From: an uncultured Actinomycetes bacterium | GTDB lineage: Bacteria > Actinomycetota > Actinomycetes > S36-B12 | Direction of reading: 5' to 3' | DNA length: 6,174 nt | NCBI GenBank assembly: GCA_905181745.1 | Contig: CAJIYV010000050.1 | Span: 1-6,174 of the forward strand | In this document: positions 1 through 6,143 of the stretch, in pieces | How positions within the stretch are numbered: the stretch's first letter is position 1 | Layout of the letters: every line of letters begins with the position of its first letter | The notes under the pieces: model-generated | Database searches by the model: none | Told to the model about the DNA's origin: nothing | The model's input: only the letters and a program-made list of their open reading frames with translations | Program-made: the position numbers and the translations under genes

Positions 1-891
1 GGAATCTCATTTTTTTTACTGCTCTTACCGTTTGTACCCGGAATTGGTGTCACCGTTGCTGGTGCTCGTGCGTGGGTTGATCTCCCTGGCGGGTTGACGT
101 TGCAACCATCGGAGTTCATGAAAATCGCTGTGATTCTTTTGATGGCGGTACTGCTCTCCGAGCGCAAAGATATTGAGGTGGAGCCGTCAGGGCGCGACGT
201 GTTACTGGCATTGGCTGCAGTTGCCCTGCCCGTCGGTGTGATCCTGCTGCAAAATGATACTGGGACCGTGCTGATTCTAGGGACGATCGCTATTTCGGTG
301 ATTGCTGTGTCAGGAGTGCGCACTAGGTGGGTGGTTGGGCTGATCGGCACCGCGGCCCTCTCTATTTTGTTGGCAATTCAATTGGGCCTCCTCAAGCAGT
401 ACCAGGTCGCTCGACTTACCTCATTTATTTCTCCTGACAGCGACACCGGCGCTTCGGCTTACAACGCAAATCAGGCGCGAATTGCGATTGGCGGCGGTGG
501 CTGGTTCGGCGTTGGCTTGTTTGAGGGCCCGCAAACCCAAGGTAAGTTCGTTCCGGTAAATGAAAGCGACTTCATTTTCACGGTGAGCGGAGAAGAGCTC
601 GGATTTATCGGCTCAGTCGTGTTGATTCTCTTACTGGCGGTGCTCCTGTGGAGGGCAGGAATGATCGCGTGGCATGCAGATGACCAGTATGGGCGTCTAG
701 TGGCAACTGGAGTTCTTGCTTGGCTGGCATTTCAAACATTTGAAAATATTGGGATGACCCTGGGAATCATGCCGATTACGGGTATTCCACTCCCGCTAGT
801 TTCAGCCGGTGGGACATCCATGATGTCTGTCTGGGTCGCTATTGGTCTACTTCAAACAGTGCGATTACACAAAGCACGCAGTGAGATTTAG
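1..891 (+). CDS. rodA: RodA/FtsW-family (SEDS) peptidoglycan glycosyltransferase, 5'-truncated
   Basis: The reading frame is open from base 1 to the TAG at 889-891, giving 296 residues of the C-terminal part; the N-terminal membrane segments lie outside the window. A TTG at 94 is an internal Leu codon, not the start, because conserved SEDS sequence runs upstream of it (A-R-A-W-V-D-L, residues 22-28). Family signatures visible are L-Q-P-S-E-F at 34-39, Y-Q-V-A-R-L before F-I-S-P, the N-x-N-Q-A-R-I-A-I-G-G-G-G-W-F-G region, S-D-F-I-F-T-V-S-G-E-E-L-G-F at 189-202, and N-I-G-M-T-L-G-I-M-P-I-T-G-I-P-L-P-L-V-S near the end. Asp190 matches the catalytic Asp of SEDS polymerases. Several hydrophobic segments fit an integral membrane enzyme that polymerises lipid II with a class B PBP. 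The M-P-I-T-G-I-P-L-P ending favours RodA (elongation) over FtsW, and so does the context, since actinobacterial mreBCD-PBP2-rodA clusters precede the genes that follow here. The RodA-versus-FtsW choice is the main uncertainty. Confidence 0.9.
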   Translation, partial: GISFFLLLLPFVPGIGVTVAGARAWVDLPGGLTLQPSEFMKIAVILLMAVLLSERKDIEVEPSGRDVLLALAAVALPVGVILLQNDTGTVLILGTIAISVIAVSGVRTRWVVGLIGTAALSILLAIQLGLLKQYQVARLTSFISPDSDTGASAYNANQARIAIGGGGWFGVGLFEGPQTQGKFVPVNESDFIFTVSGEELGFIGSVVLILLLAVLLWRAGMIAWHADDQYGRLVATGVLAWLAFQTFENIGMTLGIMPITGIPLPLVSAGGTSMMSVWVAIGLLQTVRLHKARSEI

Positions 892-923
892 CACTTCTGC
901 GGATATTGGGTACCCTTTGTATT

Positions 924-2927
924 ATGACGGACCAAATTGTCGAGATCAACAACTCGGAAAATATCAATGCACGACAAAGCCGAGAGCGTGGGACAAGCGT
1001 TTTCCCTCAACTGGAAGCGCTGCTTCCGCTGATCTCAAAGCCCATCCAGTATGTGGGTGGGGAACTAAACGCGGTGACTAAGCCGTGGGAGCAGGCAATC
1101 GTGCACTGGGCCTTGATGTACCCGGACGCCTATGAAGTAGGTGCACCCAACCAAGGAGTGCAGATTCTTTATGAAGTACTCAATGAGCAGCCTGACGTTT
1201 TAGCTGAGCGAACCTATTCCGTCTGGCCTGACCTTGAAGCGCTGATGCGCGAGCATCAGGTCCCCGCTTTCACTGTCGACGCTCATCGAAGTATTGCGGA
1301 CTTTGATTTACTGGGTCTTTCATTCAGCACCGAATTGGGTTACACCAACATGTTGACGGCTCTGAGCCTGGCAAACATTCCATTGCATGCCGTTGACCGC
1401 GACGACCATCCGATTGTGGTGGCGGGTGGCCATGCGGCCTTTAATCCCGAGCCAATTGCGCAATTCATTGATGCGGCTGTTCTGGGTGATGGTGAAGAAG
1501 CAGTTCTGCTGATCTCAAATATTGTGAAGGCCTGGATCAATGCGGGTCGTCCAGGTGGCCGCGAAGGTGTTCTGTTAGAGCTGGCGCGAACCGGCTGTGT
1601 ATATATCCCGCAATTTTACGACGTCGAATATTTACCCGATGGTCGGATTAAGCGAGTCGTACCGAATAGAGCCGATGTCCCTTCCCGGATTACAAAGTTT
1701 ACCCTGATGGACCTTGATGCGTGGCCGTACCCCAAGGCCCCGCTTGTTCCATTGGCCGAAACCGTGCATGAGCGCATGAGCGTGGAAATTTTCCGTGGCT
1801 GCACTCGCGGTTGTCGCTTTTGCCAGGCCGGAATGATTACGCGGCCAGTGCGTGAACGCAGTATCACCAGCATTGCGGAGATGGTGGAAAACGGCCTGGA
1901 AAAAACGGGATTTGAGGAAGTTGGTCTGCTTTCACTCTCCAGCGCTGACCATTCAGAGATTGGTGACTTGGCGCGTAACTTGGCTGATCGTTACGAAGAA
2001 ACCCAGACTTCGCTTTCACTCCCGAGTACTCGGGTGGATGCATTCAATGTTGATTTAGCTAATGAACTCTCTCGCAATGGTCGACGAAGTGGACTAACTT
2101 TCGCACCTGAAGGTGGTAGCGAGCGAATTCGTCGAGTGATCAACAAGTTGGTCAGTGAAGAGGATCTGATTCGGACGGTGACAACGGCTTATGGGGCTGG
2201 GTGGCGTAACGTCAAGTTGTATTTCATGTGTGGTTTGCCGACTGAGACCGATGAAGACATCTTGCAAATTGCCACAATGGCTAAGGAAGTAATTCGTGCC
2301 GGCCGCGAAGTAAGTGGGCGCCGCGACATTAAGTGCACTGTGTCAATTGGTGGATTTGTACCTAAACCACACACCCCCTTCCAATGGGCCGCGCAACTTG
2401 ATCACGAAGCGACTGACGCGCGATTGCACAAACTTAAAGACGCCATCAGAAACGACAAAGAGTTTGGCAAGGCAATTGGCTTGCGCTATCACGATGGGAA
2501 ACCTGGGATCGTTGAGGGAATTCTTTCCCGAGGCGACCGTCGAGTGGGCAACATTATTGAAACGGTTTGGAAAAACGGTGCGCGTTTTGACGGTTGGGGA
2601 GAGTACTTCTCATTTGATCGGTGGATGGAATCTGCACAATACGCATTAGAGGGCACAGGTGTGGACGTCGATTGGTTTACTACCCGCGAGCGTGACTACA
2701 CCGAAGTGCTGCCCTGGGATCATCTGGACTCTGGCCTTGATTCGGAGTGGTTATGGGAAGACTGGCAAGACGCGCTCGCTGAGGTGGCTGTCGACGACTG
2801 TCGCTGGACTCCTTGTTTTGATTGCGGCGTATGCGAGCAAATGGACACCGAAATTCAGGTTGGGCCGACGGGGGTCACTGACTTACCGATGCCAATTCCT
2901 CGAGTTTCCCCCGTGTTGGCTCAGTGA
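924..2927 (+). CDS. TIGR03960-type B12-binding radical SAM protein
   Basis: The product has 667 residues. An N-terminal Rossmann-like cobalamin-binding-type domain spans about 25-230 (S-V-F-P-Q-L-E near the start, Y-P-D-A-Y-E-V-G at 66-73, L-L-G-L-S-F-S-T-E-L-G-Y, V-V-A-G-G-H-A-A-F-N-P-E-P). A radical SAM TIM-barrel domain follows, with the [4Fe-4S] motif C293-T-R-G-C297-R-F-C300, which marks SAM cleavage to a 5'-deoxyadenosyl radical. A-P-E-G-G-S-E-R and L-Y-F-M-C-G-L-P-T-E-T further along are typical of the domain. A C-terminal cluster of four cysteines (626, 631, 634, 637) precedes T-E-I-Q-V-G-P-T-G. The substrate and reaction are unknown to me. The protein is probably cytosolic; no signal peptide or membrane segment is seen. 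I chose the ATG at 924. A TTG at 906 would add six residues, and neither start has a good Shine-Dalgarno. The gene lies 32 bases after rodA and six before its partner, so it is probably co-transcribed. Family assignment is confident; function is open. Confidence 0.92.
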   Translation: MTDQIVEINNSENINARQSRERGTSVFPQLEALLPLISKPIQYVGGELNAVTKPWEQAIVHWALMYPDAYEVGAPNQGVQILYEVLNEQPDVLAERTYSVWPDLEALMREHQVPAFTVDAHRSIADFDLLGLSFSTELGYTNMLTALSLANIPLHAVDRDDHPIVVAGGHAAFNPEPIAQFIDAAVLGDGEEAVLLISNIVKAWINAGRPGGREGVLLELARTGCVYIPQFYDVEYLPDGRIKRVVPNRADVPSRITKFTLMDLDAWPYPKAPLVPLAETVHERMSVEIFRGCTRGCRFCQAGMITRPVRERSITSIAEMVENGLEKTGFEEVGLLSLSSADHSEIGDLARNLADRYEETQTSLSLPSTRVDAFNVDLANELSRNGRRSGLTFAPEGGSERIRRVINKLVSEEDLIRTVTTAYGAGWRNVKLYFMCGLPTETDEDILQIATMAKEVIRAGREVSGRRDIKCTVSIGGFVPKPHTPFQWAAQLDHEATDARLHKLKDAIRNDKEFGKAIGLRYHDGKPGIVEGILSRGDRRVGNIIETVWKNGARFDGWGEYFSFDRWMESAQYALEGTGVDVDWFTTRERDYTEVLPWDHLDSGLDSEWLWEDWQDALAEVAVDDCRWTPCFDCGVCEQMDTEIQVGPTGVTDLPMPIPRVSPVLAQ

Positions 2928-2933
2928 CCTGAG

Positions 2934-3701
2934 ATGGCAAATAAGCCACCGGATCGCAATTTGGCGCCAATTGCCCAAAAACTGCGTGTGCGTTATGCAA
3001 AACGTGGGCGCTTGCGGTTTTCCAGTCACCGGGATTTTCAGCGGGCACTTGAGCGGGCCTTACGTCGAGCGGGGGTCCCCATGGCCTACAGCGCCGGGTT
3101 TTCACCACACCCGAAAATTTCATATTCAAATTCGGCACCTACCGGGGTGGCGAGTGAAGCCGAATACGTGGAAATAGGTGTGACTCGACATTGCGATCCC
3201 ACCAAACTCCGAGACGAACTCGATGCGGCTCTGCCCGAGGGGCTCGACGTCATTGAGGTAATTGAGGCGACTTCACGTGATTTCTCAGCTCGCCTAGAGG
3301 CGAGTTTGTGGGAAATGGAAATTAGCGCACCCACTCAAGAAGTGGCCCGGGCGGTGGAGGCTCTACTTGGCTCAGCTGAAGTCTTGGTTGAGCGCATGAC
3401 GAAGTCAGGAAAGAGAGTTTTCGATGCCCGAAGTGCCATCCTCCTCATGGAAAGTGTGTCTGGTAGCGCGGTAACTGCCCCCGCACACACCCAAATGCCG
3501 CCGGAGTGTGTCATACTCCATGTGGTTGTCCGGCATATAGTTCCGTCGGTTCGACCCGATGATGTACTTACTGCACTGAAGCAGGTGGGAACTCTGGAGC
3601 CGCGCAAACCCGTGAGGGTGACCAGGCTGGCGCAGGGCCCACTGAGCGAAGTGAGTATCTCGATCGAGGATCCATTCGATCCTGATCGCGTACTTGTGTA
3701 G
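2934..3701 (+). CDS. TIGR03936 / DUF2344 radical SAM-associated protein
   Basis: The product has 255 residues. It is recognised by the family's N-terminal block: L-R-V-R-Y-A-K-R-G-R-L-R-F-S-S-H-R-D at 17-34, A-L-R-R-A-G-V-P-M-A-Y-S-A-G-F-S-P-H-P-K at 42-61, and S-E-A-E-Y-V-E-I at 74-81. A weaker C-terminal part ends with V-R-V-T-R-L-A-Q-G at 227-235. No signal peptide, membrane segment or metal motif is seen. The many Arg/Lys residues in the first 60 would suit contact with nucleic acid, but that is inference. The family is known as an uncharacterised protein encoded next to, or fused with, the TIGR03960 radical SAM protein, as here. The ATG at 2934 comes six bases after the upstream TGA and lacks a clear Shine-Dalgarno, which suggests translational coupling. 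It is in the same frame as the upstream gene. A later GTG (2988) would cut into the conserved block, so it is unlikely. The role is unknown. Confidence 0.92.
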   Translation: MANKPPDRNLAPIAQKLRVRYAKRGRLRFSSHRDFQRALERALRRAGVPMAYSAGFSPHPKISYSNSAPTGVASEAEYVEIGVTRHCDPTKLRDELDAALPEGLDVIEVIEATSRDFSARLEASLWEMEISAPTQEVARAVEALLGSAEVLVERMTKSGKRVFDARSAILLMESVSGSAVTAPAHTQMPPECVILHVVVRHIVPSVRPDDVLTALKQVGTLEPRKPVRVTRLAQGPLSEVSISIEDPFDPDRVLV

Positions 3702-3847
3702 CCCAACATCATGTGGCGATAGGGGAAGTCGCAGCGCATCACGCGCGAACCCTGATCGCAGCCCTAAAAGCTTGTAGTAGCGTGCACCACCCTGGTAGAG
3801 GGCTAAGCCGCCCGTATTTGCCGGGTAATTGCGCTACACACGGACCC

Positions 3848-3869
3848 GAATGCGGGTGATGCCGCATTC
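3848..3869 (+). other. Perfect 8-bp stem-loop just upstream of the rne ribosome binding site
   Basis: GAATGCGG (3848-3855) pairs perfectly with CCGCATTC (3862-3869) across the six-base loop GTGATG. The stem ends five bases before GGAG. A shorter alternative stem, ACCCG 3844-3848 with CGGGT 3853-3857 around AATG, uses the same left-arm bases, so the two cannot form together. No U-tract follows, so it is not a classical terminator. A role in translation control, mRNA stability or RNase E feedback is inference from position. Confidence 0.5.
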
Positions 3870-3872
3870 CTA

Positions 3873-3879
3873 AAGGAGC
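3873..3879 (+). promoter_or_regulatory. Shine-Dalgarno of rne
   Basis: AAGGAGC, with GGAG at 3875-3878, lies eight bases before the ATG at 3887. It is the clearest ribosome binding site in the window and fixes the long form of RNase E, including its charged N-terminal extension, as the intended product. Confidence 0.85.
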
Positions 3880-3886
3880 GACCATC

Positions 3887-6040
3887 ATGGTCGAAGAAAC
3901 GTCAGTAGTGAAAAAGACTCGTCGCGCGGCATCCCGACCGGCTGGCCCAGCGGGCAGCGCCGAGGCGGTTAAAAGCGAAATGCCAGCGGAAAAAGCCCCC
4001 AAGAAGGTGGCCAAGAAGACGGTCAAAGCCAAGGCCCCATTGTTTCAAGTAGCGACTGAAACCCCCTCGGTGACTAAGAAAGTGGCCAAGAAGGCGAGCG
4101 CCCCCGTTAAGGGCAAGGGCAAAGTCACTAAAAAAGCAGCGGCACTAGCCCCACAAGAGAGTGAAGCCCCACCGGCAGCAGATTCGCCCGAGTCCGACGA
4201 GGACAGTGACGACTCGTCAAATAACCCTCGGCGCAGGCGTGGTGGCCGTGGCCGTCGACGTAAAGCCGATGATGGCGATGAAACCACCACAGATGAAACA
4301 CAGCCTGAAATAGATGAAACCCAGGAAGTCGCGGATGAATCCGAAGGGGATGCAGCACAAGACGACGACGGAACCGGTGCCAGTACCAAGCGCCGCCGTC
4401 GCCGCCGCCGGGCCGGTCAGGGCGAGGATTCTGAAGGAGACGACGCCAACACGGTTGTTCGGATTCGCGAGCCTCGCCGCAAGCAAAATGAGGATATCAA
4501 GGGTTCAACCCGCATCGAAGCCAAAAAGCAGCGCCGACGTGAGGGCCGCGATCAAGGCCGACGTCGTGCACCGATTCTGACGGAGGCGGAGTTCCTCGCT
4601 CGGCGTGAGTCCGTTGAGCGGGTCATGGCAATTCGGCAACAAGGGGACAAAACCCAGATTGCAGTTCTCGAAGATGGCGTCTTGGTTGAGCATTACGTAA
4701 CTCGTGGCTCCGCTACCTCGCTTGTAGGTAACGTGTATATCGGCCGAGTGCAAAACGTTCTACCCAGCATGGAAGCGGCATTCGTTGACATTGGCAAAGG
4801 CCGCAACGCGGTCCTTTATGCGGGCGAAGTTAACTGGGATGCAGCTGGGCTTGAAGGAAATGAAAAGCGAATCGAACTGGCTCTCAAGCCTGGCGATCAC
4901 ATTTTGGTGCAGGTGACAAAAGATCCTGTTGGGCAAAAGGGCGCACGCTTAACAAGCCAAATTTCCCTTCCCGGCCGCTTTTTGGTCTACGTCCCTGATG
5001 GCTCGATGACCGGCATTAGTCGCAAACTTCCCGAAAACGAGCGCAGTCGACTGAAGGCAATTCTCAAGCGGGTTATGCCAGAAGGTGCTGGTGTCATTGT
5101 TCGCACAGCGGCCGAAGGCGCGCCCGAAGATGCACTTGAACAAGACGTGCAGAGATTGACCGCGCTCTGGGACGACATCTCTAGCAGCAATAAGAGCACC
5201 AATGCGCCGTCCATGCTGTACGGGGAACCTGACATCGCGATCAAGGTAGTGCGAGATATTTTTAATGAAGATGTCAACAAGATGGTGGTTTCCGGTGACA
5301 CCGTCTGGACAACTGTTGATGCCTATATCAGCGCGGTTGCCCCCGATCTACTTGACCGACTGGAGCACTGGACTGATTCCAAAGATCTCTTTGCCCAACT
5401 TCGGGTCGACGAGCAGATCCTCAAAGCACTAGACCGCAAGGTGTACCTGCCTTCCGGTGGTTCACTCGTAATTGACCGCACCGAGGCCATGACTGTGGTT
5501 GACGTCAACACTGGGAAGTTCACAGGTCAGGGCGGAAACCTTGAATCGACCGTTACCAAAAACAATATCGAAGCAGCCGAAGAAATTGTTCGTCAACTGC
5601 GGCTGCGAGACATTGGTGGAATCATCGTCGTCGACTTCATTGACATGGTGCTCGAAAGCAACCGCGATCTGGTCCTGCGCCGACTCATTGAGTGCCTCGG
5701 CCGAGATCGGACCAAGCACCAGGTGGCGGAAGTTACCTCATTGGGTCTGGTCCAAATGACGCGCAAGCGCATTGGGTCTGGTCTGATCGAGTCCTTCTCC
5801 CATGAGTGTGAGGCGTGCAACGGTCGCGGGGTCAAGGTTTCCCTCAATGATGAACCCCACCACGAGGCACCGGTGCGTTACCGCCGCCCTGCAAACGCGG
5901 TGGATCCGGCTATGGTCGCGGCAAAAGCGCTTGAGGCAGCTCAGGCACTTGAGCAGGAGGAGAAAGCCCCGGCTGAAGAAGTACCGGCTGAAGAAACCGC
6001 AATTGAGCCCCGGCTTGCTGGGGAAACTGATCCGGTGTAG
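3887..6040 (+). CDS. rne: Ribonuclease E/G with long charged N-terminal extension
   Basis: The product has 717 residues. It is an endoribonuclease that starts mRNA decay and processes rRNA/tRNA precursors by cutting AU-rich single-stranded RNA. Residues 1 to about 240 are low-complexity: K/A-rich repeats, then alternating acidic and Arg-rich blocks. The catalytic core follows, offset by about 237 from E. coli RNase E. It has an S1-like RNA-binding segment around 278-362 (G-N-V-Y-I-G-R-V-Q-N-V-L-P-S-M-E-A-A-F-V-D), a 5'-phosphate sensor at R406-T407, and metal-binding catalytic residues D539 and N541 (V-D-V-N) and D583 (V-D-F-I-D-M). The zinc-link C641-E-A-C644 allows dimer-of-dimers assembly. 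Only about 70 residues follow the zinc-link, acidic and Ala/Pro/Glu-rich, so there is no long C-terminal degradosome scaffold as in E. coli; the extension sits at the N-terminus, as is usual in actinobacteria. The core is intact with no frameshift. rplU follows 103 bases later. Confidence 0.96.
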   Translation: MVEETSVVKKTRRAASRPAGPAGSAEAVKSEMPAEKAPKKVAKKTVKAKAPLFQVATETPSVTKKVAKKASAPVKGKGKVTKKAAALAPQESEAPPAADSPESDEDSDDSSNNPRRRRGGRGRRRKADDGDETTTDETQPEIDETQEVADESEGDAAQDDDGTGASTKRRRRRRRAGQGEDSEGDDANTVVRIREPRRKQNEDIKGSTRIEAKKQRRREGRDQGRRRAPILTEAEFLARRESVERVMAIRQQGDKTQIAVLEDGVLVEHYVTRGSATSLVGNVYIGRVQNVLPSMEAAFVDIGKGRNAVLYAGEVNWDAAGLEGNEKRIELALKPGDHILVQVTKDPVGQKGARLTSQISLPGRFLVYVPDGSMTGISRKLPENERSRLKAILKRVMPEGAGVIVRTAAEGAPEDALEQDVQRLTALWDDISSSNKSTNAPSMLYGEPDIAIKVVRDIFNEDVNKMVVSGDTVWTTVDAYISAVAPDLLDRLEHWTDSKDLFAQLRVDEQILKALDRKVYLPSGGSLVIDRTEAMTVVDVNTGKFTGQGGNLESTVTKNNIEAAEEIVRQLRLRDIGGIIVVDFIDMVLESNRDLVLRRLIECLGRDRTKHQVAEVTSLGLVQMTRKRIGSGLIESFSHECEACNGRGVKVSLNDEPHHEAPVRYRRPANAVDPAMVAAKALEAAQALEQEEKAPAEEVPAEETAIEPRLAGETDPV
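4001..4093 (+). repeat. Imperfect direct repeat encoding K-K-V-A-K-K in RNase E
   Basis: The 18-base unit at 4001-4018 (AAGAAGGTGGCCAAGAAG) recurs at 4076-4093 with one silent change (G to A at its sixth base). It encodes K-K-V-A-K-K at residues 39-44 and 64-69. Related K/A-rich sequence surrounds both copies, giving a histone-H1-tail-like segment. This looks like internal duplication within a disordered region, not a mobile repeat. Confidence 0.6.
5969..5995 (+). repeat. Short tandem repeat in the RNase E C-terminal tail
   Basis: CCGGCTGAAGAA occurs at 5969-5980 and again at 5984-5995, a 15-base period encoding P-A-E-E-V then P-A-E-E-T. It lies in the acidic, probably disordered tail after the zinc-link, where length variation between strains would be expected. 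Confidence 0.55.
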
Positions 6041-6143
6041 CCCCCAAGTTTACGTCCCCGTATGATTTTGCACTCGGGGTGTGTTCCCCCCAAGCAAGGC
6101 CCGTAAAAGTAAGACTTATGAGCAAGACCGACAGGAGTTCGTG
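6041..6143 (+). promoter_or_regulatory. rne-rplU spacer / rplU leader with competing stems
   Basis: This 103-base spacer has three C-runs (6041-6045, 6056-6059, 6086-6091) and one G-run (6076-6079). The G-run can pair with the second run (CCCCG 6056-6060 with CGGGG 6075-6079) or with the third (GGGG 6076-6079 with CCCC 6086-6089, loop of six). CCCCCAAG is repeated at 6041-6048 and 6087-6094. TTTACG 6049-6054 could also close a longer structure with CGTAAA 6102-6107. A -10-like TATGAT at 6061-6066 has no matching -35 at 16-18 bases. No U-tract follows any stem, so I see no intrinsic terminator. The spacer may be a processed read-through region, a leader for L21, or both. Confidence 0.35.
6133..6137 (+). 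promoter_or_regulatory. Shine-Dalgarno of rplU
   Basis: AGGAG lies six bases before the GTG at 6144 but only three before the preceding GTG at 6141. The spacing therefore favours 6144, which also gives the expected L21 N-terminus. Confidence 0.8.

Larger units (their letters stand above)
3702..3886 (+). promoter_or_regulatory. Structured non-coding leader upstream of rne
   Basis: These 185 bases separate the DUF2344 gene from the RNase E start and contain no convincing ORF. Possible RNA stems include CCCT 3790-3793 with AGGG 3799-3802, GGGC 3800-3803 with GCCC 3810-3813, CCCG 3811-3814 with CGGG 3822-3825, ACCCG 3844-3848 with CGGGT 3853-3857, and the longer 3848-3869 hairpin listed separately. 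Several are mutually exclusive. A poor promoter-like pair is CTGATC 3752-3757 and TAGTAG 3775-3780, with a 17-base spacer, but the last base of the -10 does not fit. No rho-independent terminator follows the upstream gene, so read-through into rne is possible. E. coli RNase E controls its own mRNA through its 5' leader; whether that happens here is unknown. Confidence 0.4.

Noticed and set aside
94..96. TTG at 94 as the start of the RodA gene
   Set aside because: The same frame continues upstream to base 1 with conserved SEDS sequence, so this codon is an internal Leu and the gene is cut by the window edge.
2659..3177. A 172-codon plus-strand ORF bridging the two radical SAM genes in another frame
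   Set aside because: Both overlapped genes have clear family sequence in their own frame. The alternative product has no recognisable domain and covers the junction only by lacking stops.
3752..3780. CTGATC / TAGTAG as a promoter for rne
   Set aside because: The spacer is a good 17 bases, but the -10 lacks the final T and the -35 matches weakly. It is too poor to list as a separate feature.
3782..3859. A 25-codon GTG-started ORF in the rne leader, ending inside the 3848-3869 hairpin
   Set aside because: There is no Shine-Dalgarno, no recognisable peptide and no regulatory-codon run beyond two His. It looks like chance openness in a short non-coding stretch.
4045..4486. Long minus-strand ORFs opposite the RNase E N-terminal region
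   Set aside because: They are shadows of biased codons in the charged low-complexity segment. Their Ser/Ala/Pro/Arg-rich products resemble no family and have no supporting start signals.
6076..6091. GGGG-TGTGTT-CCCC hairpin as an intrinsic terminator after rne
   Set aside because: The sequence after the stem is C/A/G-rich with no U-tract, and the stem has only four pairs. It fits a leader structure better than a terminator.
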